Shown: one piece after another, positions 26,723 to 35,048 of the stretch | Numbering within the stretch: the first letter of the stretch is position 1 | Layout of the letters: the number at the start of each line of letters is the position of its first letter | Source: an uncultured Acidimicrobiaceae bacterium | GTDB lineage: Bacteria; Actinomycetota; Acidimicrobiia; Spongiisociales; UBA5794 | Length of the DNA: 64,000 nucleotides | Assembly (NCBI GenBank): GCA_947259365.1 | Contig: CAMYMC010000043.1 | Location: forward strand, 1 to 64,000 | Direction: 5' to 3' | Position numbers and translations under genes: made by a program | The notes under the pieces: model-generated | The model's database searches: none | What the model was told of the DNA's origin: nothing | What the model saw: the letters and a program-made list of their open reading frames with translations, nothing else

Positions 26723-27505
26723 TCAGCCGCCGCCGCGGAGCCTTTCGAGATACGCCTTCGCCGACGCTCGACCCTCAGGGTCGCCGAGCGCCGCCACGAG
26801 CCCGTCGGCGTCAGACCAGCTTCGCATCGTTCCGACCATCTGGGCGGTGACCGCGTTGACGTGCCGCTTCGTCGCCACGAGCGCCGCCCTCGGTTTCGTG
26901 AGCAACTCGGCCACCATGGACTCGACGGCCTCGTCGAGGTCCTCCGGTGCCACCACGCGGTTGAGGAACCCGGCCTCGAGCGCTTCGGCCGCGCCGAACG
27001 GCCGGCATGTCAGGACGAGCTCTTTGGTGCGGGCCGGGCCGATTTCGCGCACCAGACGCGGGATACCCCCCCAGGCGAGGGGGATCCCGAGAGCCACCTC
27101 GGGTATCGAGAAGCGGATGTCGGCTGCCGCGACCCGGAGGTCGCATGCTGCCGCGACCACGACCCCACCCCCGACGCAGTGCCCCTGGAGGCGGGCGATG
27201 GTGACCGCCGGGATGTCCTCGATCGCCTCGGCCATCCGCCGCCCGGCGTCGGCGGCGGCATGGTCGAGCCCCGGCGCGCCCTCGGCGAATGCGGCGACGT
27301 CGGCGCCGGCGCTGAAAGCGCGACCCTCGCCGCGCACCACGACCACCTTGAGGTCGGACACGGTGCAGAGCCATCGCGCCGCATCTGCGAGCTCACCCAA
27401 GGTCGTGAAACCCAGAGGGTTCAGTTTCGCCGGCCGGGCAAGCACGAGCTCACCGCGGGAACCGGCGGCGGTGACGGTGATCGTTTCATAGTCCGGCGCC
27501 GTCAC
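26723..27505 (-). CDS. enoyl-CoA hydratase/isomerase family protein
   Basis: This 260-residue crotonase-fold protein has the CoA/oxyanion segment GEGRAFSAGADVAAF near residue 60 and LQGHCVGGGVVVAAACDLRVAA near 105. SIPEVALGIPLAWGGIPRLV near 130 has Glu at one of the catalytic positions. The start is GTG 27505, preceded by AGGAGAAGG. It is likely involved in acyl-CoA hydration or isomerisation; the exact substrate is unknown. It lies alone, convergent with the transglycosylase-like gene. Confidence 0.85.
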   Translation of the reverse strand: MTAPDYETITVTAAGSRGELVLARPAKLNPLGFTTLGELADAARWLCTVSDLKVVVVRGEGRAFSAGADVAAFAEGAPGLDHAAADAGRRMAEAIEDIPAVTIARLQGHCVGGGVVVAAACDLRVAAADIRFSIPEVALGIPLAWGGIPRLVREIGPARTKELVLTCRPFGAAEALEAGFLNRVVAPEDLDEAVESMVAELLTKPRAALVATKRHVNAVTAQMVGTMRSWSDADGLVAALGDPEGRASAKAYLERLRGGG

Positions 27506-27653
27506 ACCCTTCTCCTGGTTGCTGATGGAGTCGAACCTACCGAAGTCAGAAAGGTCGGGTCGGCCCCGGGTCCGGGGACCCCGGGGGACCTTCTCCCCTG
27601 GCCCGACGGCCGGCGACGCGTACGCTTTGTGGTGACGACGTCGAGGAGGTCCG

Positions 27654-27896
27654 GTGGAAAAGGACATCAACCTGTCGATCCACGTCACCGAGGACGATAC
27701 GGACACGGTTGCGACGACGGTGCTCGACTTGCGCGGCGACCACTTCGAGGCCGAAGGGTCGGCGCGGCGGAACCCCGCCGACCCACCGACACCGGTCATC
27801 GGGGAAGAGCTCGCGATCGCACGAGCGCTCGCCAAGCTCCAGCATCAGATCATGGAGGCAGCTCGGGCGAAGATCGAGGAGTTCCTCGTCGTCTGA
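27654..27896 (+). CDS. DUF1876 (Rv1738/Rv2632c-like) small protein
   Basis: This 80-residue protein has the DUF1876 pattern: an N-terminal beta hairpin (INLSIHVTEDDTDTVATTVL), RRNPADPPTPVIGEELAIAR and a helix to the end. Mycobacterial members are induced in dormancy and hypoxia and have been compared with ribosome-hibernation factors. The start is GTG 27654, behind GAGGAGG. No neighbouring gene indicates its use here. Confidence 0.75.
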   Translation: MEKDINLSIHVTEDDTDTVATTVLDLRGDHFEAEGSARRNPADPPTPVIGEELAIARALAKLQHQIMEAARAKIEEFLVV

Positions 27897-27977
27897 GCCC
27901 GGTCTCAGGAATGGTGCCCACGACGGCGGCGATGCCGCGGCGTCCCGACCCGCACACCCGGCCCGGCGCTCGCCTCC

Positions 27978-29012
27978 TCACCAACCGGGCCGCGGCCCTG
28001 AGCCGGGCGGCGTCGTCGAGGCGCGAACGACGAGGGTTGGCGGCAGGCTGACGCTCTCCACCGGACCGGAGCCGTCCGTCGACGCGATCGCCATCCGGCC
28101 CGCCGCTTCCCCGACCTCGCGGCTCGGGTAGCTGACGCTCGTCAGTGGAGGCGCGGTCCGGGCGAGGATCTCGGTGTCGTTGTACCCGATGACGGAGACG
28201 TCCTCAGGACAGCGGAGCCCGGCCTCCTCGAGCGCGGCGAGGGCGCCGAGCGCCATGAGGTCGTTGTGCGGGAACACCGCCGTGGGCAACCCGTCGTCGG
28301 AAGCGAGGAGCCGGTGCATGAGGCGCCGTCCTTCCGCGCCGACAGGGCGATCGGCCGTTCCGGCCACCGGGACCTCGACGACGCCGGCGCGGGTACACCT
28401 GGCGCTGAACCCTTCGGCGCGCTGGGCGAAGTTCGCCACGTCGAGCGGGCCGCGGAGCTGGGCGACCCGGACGTGGCCCAGCTCGACGAGATGGGCGGCA
28501 GCGAGCTCGGCGCCGCTCAGGTCATCGTGGAGGGCCTGGGGCAGCGGCGAGCCGGGAAGCGCCCGCGCCGCGATGACGACCGGGGTGTGCCGGGCGGCGT
28601 CCTCGAGCATCTCCCGATCCGCCGTGCGGGCCGCCGTCGTGATGATCGCGTCCACCCGCCGGCTCAGCATGTGATCGAGAATCCGCTCGAAGCGAGCGTG
28701 ATCGTCCTGGGTCTCCGCAATGAACGGAAGCGAGCGAACGGCCTCGAGGGCCGCCGCGATACCGTGAAGGAGCGGCGTCACGAACGGGTTCCCCAGGTCG
28801 GCGGCGACGACACCCACCGTTGCGGTTCTCCCCCGCTTCAACCCCCGGGCCCCGAGGTGCGGCCGGTACCCGAGCCGGGCGGCTGCAGCGACGATGCGCC
28901 GGCGCGTCGCCTCGCTGACGAGGTCCTCCTTGGCGGGATCGAGGGCCCGCGACGCCGTGGACGGATGGACTCCGGCCGCCGCCGCCACGTCGTGGAGGGT
29001 CACGCCGGGCAC
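27978..29012 (-). CDS. LacI-family transcriptional regulator
   Basis: This 344-residue repressor has an N-terminal helix-turn-helix (VTLHDVAAAAGVHPSTASRAL) and the hinge LGYRPHLGARGLKRGRT. Residues ~60-335 form a periplasmic-binding-protein-like effector domain (VGVVAADLGNPFVTPLL, VSVIGYNDTEILARTAPPLTSV). The start is GTG 29012. It follows the M24/E1 alpha/E1 beta genes by 76 bases on the same strand and may be co-transcribed. LacI-type half-sites occur before that operon (32445) and before the ABC importer (58209). Confidence 0.85.
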   Translation of the reverse strand: MPGVTLHDVAAAAGVHPSTASRALDPAKEDLVSEATRRRIVAAAARLGYRPHLGARGLKRGRTATVGVVAADLGNPFVTPLLHGIAAALEAVRSLPFIAETQDDHARFERILDHMLSRRVDAIITTAARTADREMLEDAARHTPVVIAARALPGSPLPQALHDDLSGAELAAAHLVELGHVRVAQLRGPLDVANFAQRAEGFSARCTRAGVVEVPVAGTADRPVGAEGRRLMHRLLASDDGLPTAVFPHNDLMALGALAALEEAGLRCPEDVSVIGYNDTEILARTAPPLTSVSYPSREVGEAAGRMAIASTDGSGPVESVSLPPTLVVRASTTPPGSGPRPGW

Positions 29013-29088
29013 GGAAGCTCCTCACGGGCTCCGGGGGCGAGGGCGACGCCGCGATTCCGCCGCTCATTCCCAGCCACGTGCCCCGTCC

Positions 29089-30063
29089 TCACCCGAGCGA
29101 TCCGGCGACGGTCGCCGCGATCCGGTCGACCGATGGGATGGCGAGATCTTCGAGCGCCTCGGCCGCAGGGAGCGGGACGTGGGGCGTCGTGATCCGCACG
29201 ACCGGCCCATCGAGGTCCCAGAACGCCTCGTCGGCGACGATCGACGCCACCTCCGCACCCCATCCACACAGACGCGGGTTCTCTTCGACGGTGAACAGCC
29301 TCCCGGTCTTGGCGACCGAGCCGAGGATCGTCGATGTGTCGAGCGGGACGAGCGAGCGCACGTCGATGACCTCGGCGTCGATGCCGTCGGCGGCGAGGCG
29401 TTCGGCGGCCTCGAGCGCCCGGGGAACCATCAGCGCCAGCGCCGCGATCGTGCAGTCGGTGCCGGGGCGGCGCACCACCGCCGTCCCGAGCCGGTCGACG
29501 TGCTCGGCGTCTGGCACCTCGCCTTTGACGGCGAAGAGCGACTTGTGCTCGAAGAACACAACCGGATCCGGATCGCGGATCGCGGCGGCCATCAGCCCGA
29601 TCACATCCGCCGGCGTCGACGGGGCCACCACCTTGAGACCGGGGATCATCATCGTCCAGTTCTCGACACTCTGGGAGTGCTGGGCGCCGAAGCGAGAGCC
29701 TCCGCCGTTGGCCGTGCGAACCACGACCGGCACCGTCACCTGGCCGGCGGTCATGTAGCTCGCTTTCGCCATCTCGTTGGCAAGGAGGTCGAAGCACACG
29801 GCGAGGAAGTCGGAGAACATGATCTCGGCGATGACCGGGATGCCCGTCATCGCCGCGCCCATCGCGGCGCCGAGGATCGCCTGTTCGGAGATGGGCGTGT
29901 CGCGCACCCGGTCCGCTCCGAACTCGTCGAGAAGGCCCACCGTCGTCTTGAAGACACCGCCGGCACCGGCGATGTCCTCACCGAGCATCACCAGCCGGGG
30001 GTCGCGTCGCATCTCCTGGGCGATGCCGGCCGCGACGGCGTCGCGATAGCTCAGTTCCGCCAT
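29089..30063 (-). CDS. 2-oxo-acid dehydrogenase E1 beta subunit
   Basis: This 324-residue protein matches E1 beta of pyruvate, acetoin or branched-chain complexes. It has YRDAVAAGIAQEMRRDP at the start, VMLGEDIAGAGGVFKTT, ISEQAILGAAMGAAMTG, RTANGGGSRFGAQHSQS and the late DVRSLVPLDTSTI. It supplies half of the thiamine-diphosphate site with the E1 alpha encoded upstream; the genes overlap by 13 bases. No E2 or E3 gene is adjacent, so the complex partner is elsewhere. Confidence 0.9.
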   Translation of the reverse strand: MAELSYRDAVAAGIAQEMRRDPRLVMLGEDIAGAGGVFKTTVGLLDEFGADRVRDTPISEQAILGAAMGAAMTGIPVIAEIMFSDFLAVCFDLLANEMAKASYMTAGQVTVPVVVRTANGGGSRFGAQHSQSVENWTMMIPGLKVVAPSTPADVIGLMAAAIRDPDPVVFFEHKSLFAVKGEVPDAEHVDRLGTAVVRRPGTDCTIAALALMVPRALEAAERLAADGIDAEVIDVRSLVPLDTSTILGSVAKTGRLFTVEENPRLCGWGAEVASIVADEAFWDLDGPVVRITTPHVPLPAAEALEDLAIPSVDRIAATVAGSLG

Positions 30064-31133
30064 TCCCAGCCTCCGTCCGCCCAGACGTCGGCGTACACCG
30101 CATCCGGGTGAGGCGGCACTCCGGCCTTGGCCGCCTCGGTCGCCTCGTCCACAGCCTGCGCCACGTCGCGCGAGATCTCGACGAGCTCGCCCTCGTCGAC
30201 CCCGACCCGGAGCATGCGCCGGTGGTAGGCGGGGATCGGGTCGCGCTCGAGCCAGGCCTCGACCTCGTCGGCCGGTCGGTACTTGCCGGGGTCTGCCCTC
30301 GAGTGCCCGCCGTGGCGGTACGTCACCGCCTCAACGAGCGACGGGCCTCCACCGGAGCGGGCCCGCTGAATGACCCGGGACGCCGTCAGGTAGACCGCAT
30401 CGGCGTCGTTGCCGTCGATGAGGATCCTCTCGAGGCCGTACGCCGCAGCCCGATCGGCAGCGGGGTGGGGCACCGAGGTGGTGAGGTCGATCGGCGTGTA
30501 CTCCATGTAGAGGTTGTTCTCGCAGACGAAGACCACCGGCAGCTCCCAGACGGCGGCCATGTTGAGAGCCTCGTGGAAGGCTCCGATGTTGGTCGTCCCA
30601 TCCCCGAAGAAGCAGACCGCCACTTGATCGGTGCCCCGCATCTGCGCCGACCACGCCGCTCCATTGGCGATGCACAGATGGGCGCCGATGATCGCATACG
30701 AGCCCATCATCCCGTGCTCGACGCTCGTCAGGTGCATGGAGCCGCCCTTGCCGCCGAGGAGTCCGTTCTCCTTGCCCAGCAGCTCCGCCATGACGGCCTC
30801 CATCGCCGCACCGCGGGCGAGGGTGTGGGCGTGGCCCCGGTAGGTGGCGAACGTGTAGTCGTCGGGACGCATCGCGCCGGCGAAGCCGGCGGCAACCGCC
30901 TCCATCCCCAGCGAGAGGTGGCTCGTCCCCTTGACGAGGTTCTGCATGAAGAGGTCGTAGGCGCGTTTTTCGAACTGGCGGAGGACCTGCTGGGTGCGAT
31001 AGAGCCCCAGCCGGACCTCCCGCGGGATCTCGGCCTCGTCGAGGCGGTCGTCGATCGGGTCGGGGAGTCGGGGCGGCCGGGCCGCGTAGTCGAAGAGGCC
31101 CTCGTCTCGCCCGGGCGGAGCCTCAGTACTCAT
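30051..31133 (-). CDS. 2-oxo-acid dehydrogenase E1 alpha subunit
   Basis: The protein has 360 residues. The thiamine-diphosphate motif GDGTTNIGAFHEALNMAAVWE lies around residue 175 (shown only in part of the family block). Other marks are HLSLGMEAVAAGFAG near 73, FATYRGHAHTLARG, GKGGSMHL near 130 and VTYRHGGHSRADPGKYR near 270. It decarboxylates a 2-oxo acid and passes the acyl unit to a lipoyl E2. It overlaps both neighbours (11 and 13 bases), so M24, E1 alpha and E1 beta are one operon. Confidence 0.9.
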   Translation of the reverse strand: MSTEAPPGRDEGLFDYAARPPRLPDPIDDRLDEAEIPREVRLGLYRTQQVLRQFEKRAYDLFMQNLVKGTSHLSLGMEAVAAGFAGAMRPDDYTFATYRGHAHTLARGAAMEAVMAELLGKENGLLGGKGGSMHLTSVEHGMMGSYAIIGAHLCIANGAAWSAQMRGTDQVAVCFFGDGTTNIGAFHEALNMAAVWELPVVFVCENNLYMEYTPIDLTTSVPHPAADRAAAYGLERILIDGNDADAVYLTASRVIQRARSGGGPSLVEAVTYRHGGHSRADPGKYRPADEVEAWLERDPIPAYHRRMLRVGVDEGELVEISRDVAQAVDEATEAAKAGVPPHPDAVYADVWADGGWEWRN

Positions 31134-32376
31134 TGGCGACCATCAGCTCCTCACACGGGAAGAGCGTGATGATCTTCGGGCCCTCCGCCGTGCAGACCAC
31201 CTCTTCTTCGATCCGGGCCGCCGACCGACCATCGCCTGCCGGTGCGTACGTCTCGAGGGCGAAGACCATGCCCTCCTTCAGCTCGATCGGGTTGTCGAGG
31301 GAGTTGAGACGGCTGATGATCGGCCGCTCGTGGAGGCCGACACCGACCCCGTGGCCGAATTGCAGCCCGAACGCCTCCATCTCGGTCTCGAACCCGAATT
31401 CGTGCGCTTCCGGCCATACGCGGGCGATCATGTCCGTCGTGTTGCCCGGCTTCACGAGCTCGATGGCGGCGTCCATCCACTCTCGCGACTGCTTGAAGGC
31501 GTCGCGCTGGGCCTGGGTGGCACGACCGACCCCGAACGTGCGGTAGTAGCACGTCCGGTATCCGTTGTAGACGTGGATGATGTCGAAGTAGGCCTGATCT
31601 CCCGGTCGAATGAGACGGTCCGAGAAGACATGGGGGTGCGGCGAGCAGCGCTCGCCGGCGATGGAGTTGATCGCCTCGACGAACTCGGACCCCATCTCGA
31701 AGAGTCGGGCATGGGCGAGGGCGACGACGTCGCTCTCCCGGATCCCGGGCTTCAGCGCCTCGAAGATGTCTTGGTAGACACCGTCGACCATGGCGCACGC
31801 CTGGGTGAGGAGCATGATCTCGTCGGGGCTCTTGATCTCACGCGCCTTCATCATCGCCTGCTGGCCGTCGACGACGTCGAGCCCTTGCGCCTGGAGGGCG
31901 AGGAACACCGAGGTCTCCGCCATGTCGACGCCGATGCGCTGGTCCACGAGACCCTCGGCCGCGAGCACCTCGCGGATCTCGGCGGCGGCCGCGGTGTGGA
32001 GACCGGACTCGGGTCCGATCGCCCCCTGGAGCCCCGTGTTGCCGCCACGCGAGTTCTCCTCGTTGAAGAACCGGGGGAGCTGGAGCCGGTGCGCCTTCGC
32101 CGCGGAGCCGAAATCCCAGATGCGGGGCTCGCCGCCACGGGTGAGGAGGGCATAGCGCTCCCCCTTGTTGAACGCCCAGTAGCCGATGTGGGTGGAGGTC
32201 ACGTACCGGATATTCGACGTCTCGAAGAGCAGGATCGCCCCCAGGTCTTCCTGGTCGAGCTGCTCTCGGACCCGGGCCAGCCGGTGCTCGCGCAGCCGGT
32301 CGAAGTCGACCCTGGCCTCCCAATCGACGCCCATGACACCTGGGGCGGGGCTCGTCGCCACCGGAAACTCGCTCAC
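31123..32376 (-). CDS. M24-family metallopeptidase-like protein with an altered metal site
   Basis: This 417-residue pita-bread-fold protein resembles Xaa-Pro peptidase, creatinase and DddP. The metal site keeps the first Asp (YFDIIHVYNGY), the His (FGHGVGVGLHERP), Glu (FALETYAP) and Glu (RIEEEVV). The second Asp of the usual GYxxDxTRTF block is Cys (GYRTCYYRTF), so a two-metal peptidase centre is doubtful. The start is GTG 32376, preceded by GGAGGCGA; ATG 32424 is the alternative. Its position first in an operon with E1 alpha/beta suggests it feeds a 2-oxo acid. A non-peptidase lyase or hydrolase role is possible. Confidence 0.75.
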   Translation of the reverse strand: MSEFPVATSPAPGVMGVDWEARVDFDRLREHRLARVREQLDQEDLGAILLFETSNIRYVTSTHIGYWAFNKGERYALLTRGGEPRIWDFGSAAKAHRLQLPRFFNEENSRGGNTGLQGAIGPESGLHTAAAAEIREVLAAEGLVDQRIGVDMAETSVFLALQAQGLDVVDGQQAMMKAREIKSPDEIMLLTQACAMVDGVYQDIFEALKPGIRESDVVALAHARLFEMGSEFVEAINSIAGERCSPHPHVFSDRLIRPGDQAYFDIIHVYNGYRTCYYRTFGVGRATQAQRDAFKQSREWMDAAIELVKPGNTTDMIARVWPEAHEFGFETEMEAFGLQFGHGVGVGLHERPIISRLNSLDNPIELKEGMVFALETYAPAGDGRSAARIEEEVVCTAEGPKIITLFPCEELMVANEY

Positions 32377-32444
32377 GACATTCGCCTCCGTCGCGGATCT
32401 GGCCTCGGGGTGCCCGTCCTGCACGGCGTCGGGCGCCTCGGCAA

Positions 32445-32459
32445 TGCAAACGATTGAAA
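32445..32459. promoter_or_regulatory. LacI-type operator candidate before the M24/E1 operon
   Basis: TGCAAACGATTGAAA is an imperfect palindrome around a central CG, close to the LacI-family consensus. It lies 69 bases upstream of the GTG at 32376. The perfect palindrome GCAATCGATTGC before the ABC importer shares its core. Confidence 0.4.
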
Positions 32460-32610
32460 CAGTTGCCCACCGGCGATGTCAAGCGTGCCCGATCTGGTGC
32501 GAACGGCCGACGACTGTGTGTGGAGGCGAGCGTCCGATGCCACGGAGAACCGATCCGCGGCGCGGTACGTAGTCCCGTCAGCACCTCCAACGTCCTTGGA
32601 GCCTCTGACC

Positions 32611-33285
32611 ATGACCCCTCACCTGCGCCACGGCCGACGACGAGCCGTCTTCGTGGCCGTCACGCTCGCCGCCATCGCAACCGGATGCTCGCCGGCCGAC
32701 GACGGGGCCGGCACCGGATCCACCGCCGGCGACTCCGACACGACCGCCGTCGTCGCCACCGCCGGATCCGGCACGACTGCAGCGCCGACCACCACTGCTG
32801 CAGGACCAACGTCGACGACATCCCCGACATCGACCGGCGTTCCGACGACGACGCCTCCAACCTCCACCACGACCACGACCACAACGACCACGACCGCGGC
32901 GCCGACGACCACCACGACGAGGGCTCCGACGACGACCACCACCACGACCACCACCACCACGACCACCAGCACCACGACGACCACCACGACCACGACGTTG
33001 CCTCCGACAACGACGACCACGACGGGACCCGGTGGCACGACCCACACGGTGACGATGGGTCAGTTCTTCTTCTCCCCCACGCCGCTCACCATCGCCGCCG
33101 GCGACACCGTGCGGTGGACGAACCCGGATGCGATCCCGCACACGTCGACGGGGCCGGGGTGGGACACCGGCGTGCTCCTGACCGGCGACGCGAACTCGCA
33201 CACGTTCACGACCGCCGGCACCTTCGACTACCTCTGCACCATTCACCCCACCCAGATGCAGGCCCGGATCGTCGTCACCGGGTGA
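32611..33285 (+). CDS. cupredoxin lipoprotein with Thr-rich stalk
   Basis: The protein has 224 residues. A lipoprotein signal with lipobox IATGC (Cys near residue 26) is followed by a ~90-residue Thr-rich stalk, then a plastocyanin-like domain (~140-224). All four type-1 copper ligands are visible: His in DAIPHTST, and Cys, His and Met in DYLCTIHPTQMQ. It is probably an extracytoplasmic electron carrier or copper protein. The stalk DNA (about 32860-33010) is a low-complexity ACC/ACG tract. The start is ATG 32611. Confidence 0.85.
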   Translation: MTPHLRHGRRRAVFVAVTLAAIATGCSPADDGAGTGSTAGDSDTTAVVATAGSGTTAAPTTTAAGPTSTTSPTSTGVPTTTPPTSTTTTTTTTTTAAPTTTTTRAPTTTTTTTTTTTTTSTTTTTTTTTLPPTTTTTTGPGGTTHTVTMGQFFFSPTPLTIAAGDTVRWTNPDAIPHTSTGPGWDTGVLLTGDANSHTFTTAGTFDYLCTIHPTQMQARIVVTG

Positions 33286-33380
33286 TCGCGGGCGATCCCG
33301 ATGATCCCGTGAACCGATCCGCCGTCTCCTCCGTACCACACACGACCACCAACGAAACGGACTCCTGGAAGGGGAAGACC

Positions 33381-34910
33381 ATGCGAAGACTCGCGGTGCT
33401 CGCCGGCATCCTGGCTGCAGCACTCTGGGGCGTCGCCGGCGCGATGGCAGGCACGGGCGACACGACCGATGTCCTCATCGCCGATCTGTCCGGTGCGAAT
33501 CAGCCGACGCCGGTGGTGACCGATGCGAGCGGGTTCGCCTCGTTCACGGTCAGCAGCGACGAGACCAGCGTCGATTACCGGCTCTATGTCAACGACGCCG
33601 TCGCCGTCTCTCAGGCGCACATCCATCTCGGACCGGTTGGTGAGAACGGGCCGGTGGCGGCGTTCCTGTTCGGGTTCGTCTCCCCGGGGATGGACAGCGA
33701 CGGTCTCCTCGCCGAGGGCACCCTCATCGGGACCGATCTCATCGCCTCGACCGGGATGGACAGCGACGGTCTCCTCGCCGAGGGCACCCTCATCGGGACC
33801 GATCTCATCGCCTCGACCGGATTCGACGGCTCGATGGGACAGCTCCTCGACCGGCTCCGCGCCGGCACCGCCTACGTCAACGTCCACACCGACGCCAACC
33901 CACCCGGTGAGCTCCGCGACCAGATCCGGGCTGCGGCGTTCAACTTCGGAGCCCCGCTCTCCGGTGACGCCCTCGTCCCGCCGGTCGTGACCGACGGGGC
34001 CGGGTTCGCGGCGATGGCGGCGAACGGGTCGCAGACCGAGCTCGACTTCGTCGTGCTCACCTACGGCCTCGAGGACGTCACCCAGGCGCACATCCATCTC
34101 GGTGCGGCCGGGGAGAACGGCGGCGTCGCCGCCTTCCTGTTCGGGTTCGACGCCGCCGGCGTCACCCGGGACGGGGTTCTCGCCTCCGGCACCCTCACCG
34201 AGGCCGATCTCATCGCCTCGACCGAGTTCGACGGCTCGATGGGACAGCTCCTCGACCGGCTCCGCGCCGGCACCGCCTACGTCAACGTCCACACCGACGC
34301 CAACCCACCCGGTGAGCTCCGCGGCGGCCCCCTCGACCGGCCGCTGGCGGAACGGGGCCGGTTCACCGACGACGACGACAGCGTCCACCAGGGCAACATC
34401 GAGGCGATCGCCGCCGCCGGGATCACCCGCGGGTGCAACCCGCCGGCGAACGACAACTTCTGCCCGGACGACCTCCTGACGAGGGGACAGGGCGCGGCGT
34501 TCCTGTTCCGGGCGCTCAATCTGGCGCCCGGCGCGACGGACCTGTTCACCGATGACGACGGCTCGCTGTTCCAGACGGAGATCAACGCCATCGGTGCGGT
34601 GGGGATCACCCTCGGGTGCAACCCGCCGGCGAACGACAACTTCTGCCCGGACGGCAGCATGACGCGAGCCCAGTGGGCCTCGCTCATGGTGCGGGCGCTC
34701 GGGCTCACGGCCGGCGGCGGTGACGACCTGTTCACCGACGACGACGGCAGCGTTCACGAAGCCGACATCGACCGTCTGCGGACGGCGGGCATCACCCTCG
34801 GGTGCAACCCGCCGGCCAACGACAACTTCTGCCCAGACGGCACGCTCACGCGTGCCGAGGCCGCGTCGTTCCTGGCGCGGGCCATGGGTTGGAGCGGGAT
34901 CTCCCCATAG
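33381..34910 (+). CDS. secreted CHRD-domain protein with three S-layer-like repeats
   Basis: The protein has 509 residues. A signal peptide (~1-23) is followed by two CHRD-type domains (~25-190 and ~192-315), each with AHIHLG and YVNVHTDANPPGELR. Three S-layer-homology-like repeats follow (~325-509), each with FTDDD, an AxGIT.GCNPPANDNFCPD core and TRxxxAxFLxRA. Domain 1 carries an exact 22-residue tandem duplication (GMDSDGLLAEGTLIGTDLIA, plus ST). It is probably exported and attached to the cell surface. The start is ATG 33381, behind GGAAGGGG. Confidence 0.85.
   Translation: MRRLAVLAGILAAALWGVAGAMAGTGDTTDVLIADLSGANQPTPVVTDASGFASFTVSSDETSVDYRLYVNDAVAVSQAHIHLGPVGENGPVAAFLFGFVSPGMDSDGLLAEGTLIGTDLIASTGMDSDGLLAEGTLIGTDLIASTGFDGSMGQLLDRLRAGTAYVNVHTDANPPGELRDQIRAAAFNFGAPLSGDALVPPVVTDGAGFAAMAANGSQTELDFVVLTYGLEDVTQAHIHLGAAGENGGVAAFLFGFDAAGVTRDGVLASGTLTEADLIASTEFDGSMGQLLDRLRAGTAYVNVHTDANPPGELRGGPLDRPLAERGRFTDDDDSVHQGNIEAIAAAGITRGCNPPANDNFCPDDLLTRGQGAAFLFRALNLAPGATDLFTDDDGSLFQTEINAIGAVGITLGCNPPANDNFCPDGSMTRAQWASLMVRALGLTAGGGDDLFTDDDGSVHEADIDRLRTAGITLGCNPPANDNFCPDGTLTRAEAASFLARAMGWSGISP
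33687..33818 (+). repeat. exact 66-bp tandem duplication inside the CHRD gene
   Basis: Two identical 66-base units (33687-33752 and 33753-33818) follow each other in frame, adding 22 residues to CHRD domain 1. Domain 2 has a single equivalent, so the extra copy looks recent. Confidence 0.95.
33822..33918 (+). repeat. 97-bp repeat, copy 1 (copy 2 at 34227-34323)
   Basis: The stretch beginning TTCGACGGCTCGATGGGACA and ending GAGCTCCGCG is identical at 34227-34323. It encodes the second half of each CHRD domain. Identity at third codon positions suggests recent duplication or gene conversion. Confidence 0.9.
34227..34323 (+). repeat. 97-bp repeat, copy 2
   Basis: This is identical to 33822-33918 over 97 bases and lies in the second CHRD domain of the same gene. 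Confidence 0.9.
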
Positions 34911-34933
34911 ACACCATCCCGCACACGCACCGG

Positions 34934-34961
34934 CGAGGGGGCGGAGCGATCCGCCCCCTCG
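34934..34961 (+). terminator. strong hairpin after the CHRD/S-layer-like gene
   Basis: CGAGGGGGCGGA and TCCGCCCCCTCG form a perfect 12-bp stem closed by the tetraloop GCGA, 23 bases after the stop codon. It separates this gene from the benzoate operon. Confidence 0.75.
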
Positions 34962-35048
34962 TCGCGCCTGGCGACCGCCGATCACGACCCGGCGGGGGCC
35001 CGGCACCAGGTGCTCGCGACGTGTACGGTGCCGCCTGAGGAGGTGCGC

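Noticed and set aside
27541-27600. GC-rich hairpin as a terminator
   Set aside because: It lies in the divergent region upstream of both flanking genes, so there is no transcript for it to terminate; it contains a bulge and no clear role.
32860-33010. Microsatellite or simple-repeat insertion
   Set aside because: It lies in frame within the cupredoxin lipoprotein and codes for its Thr stalk.
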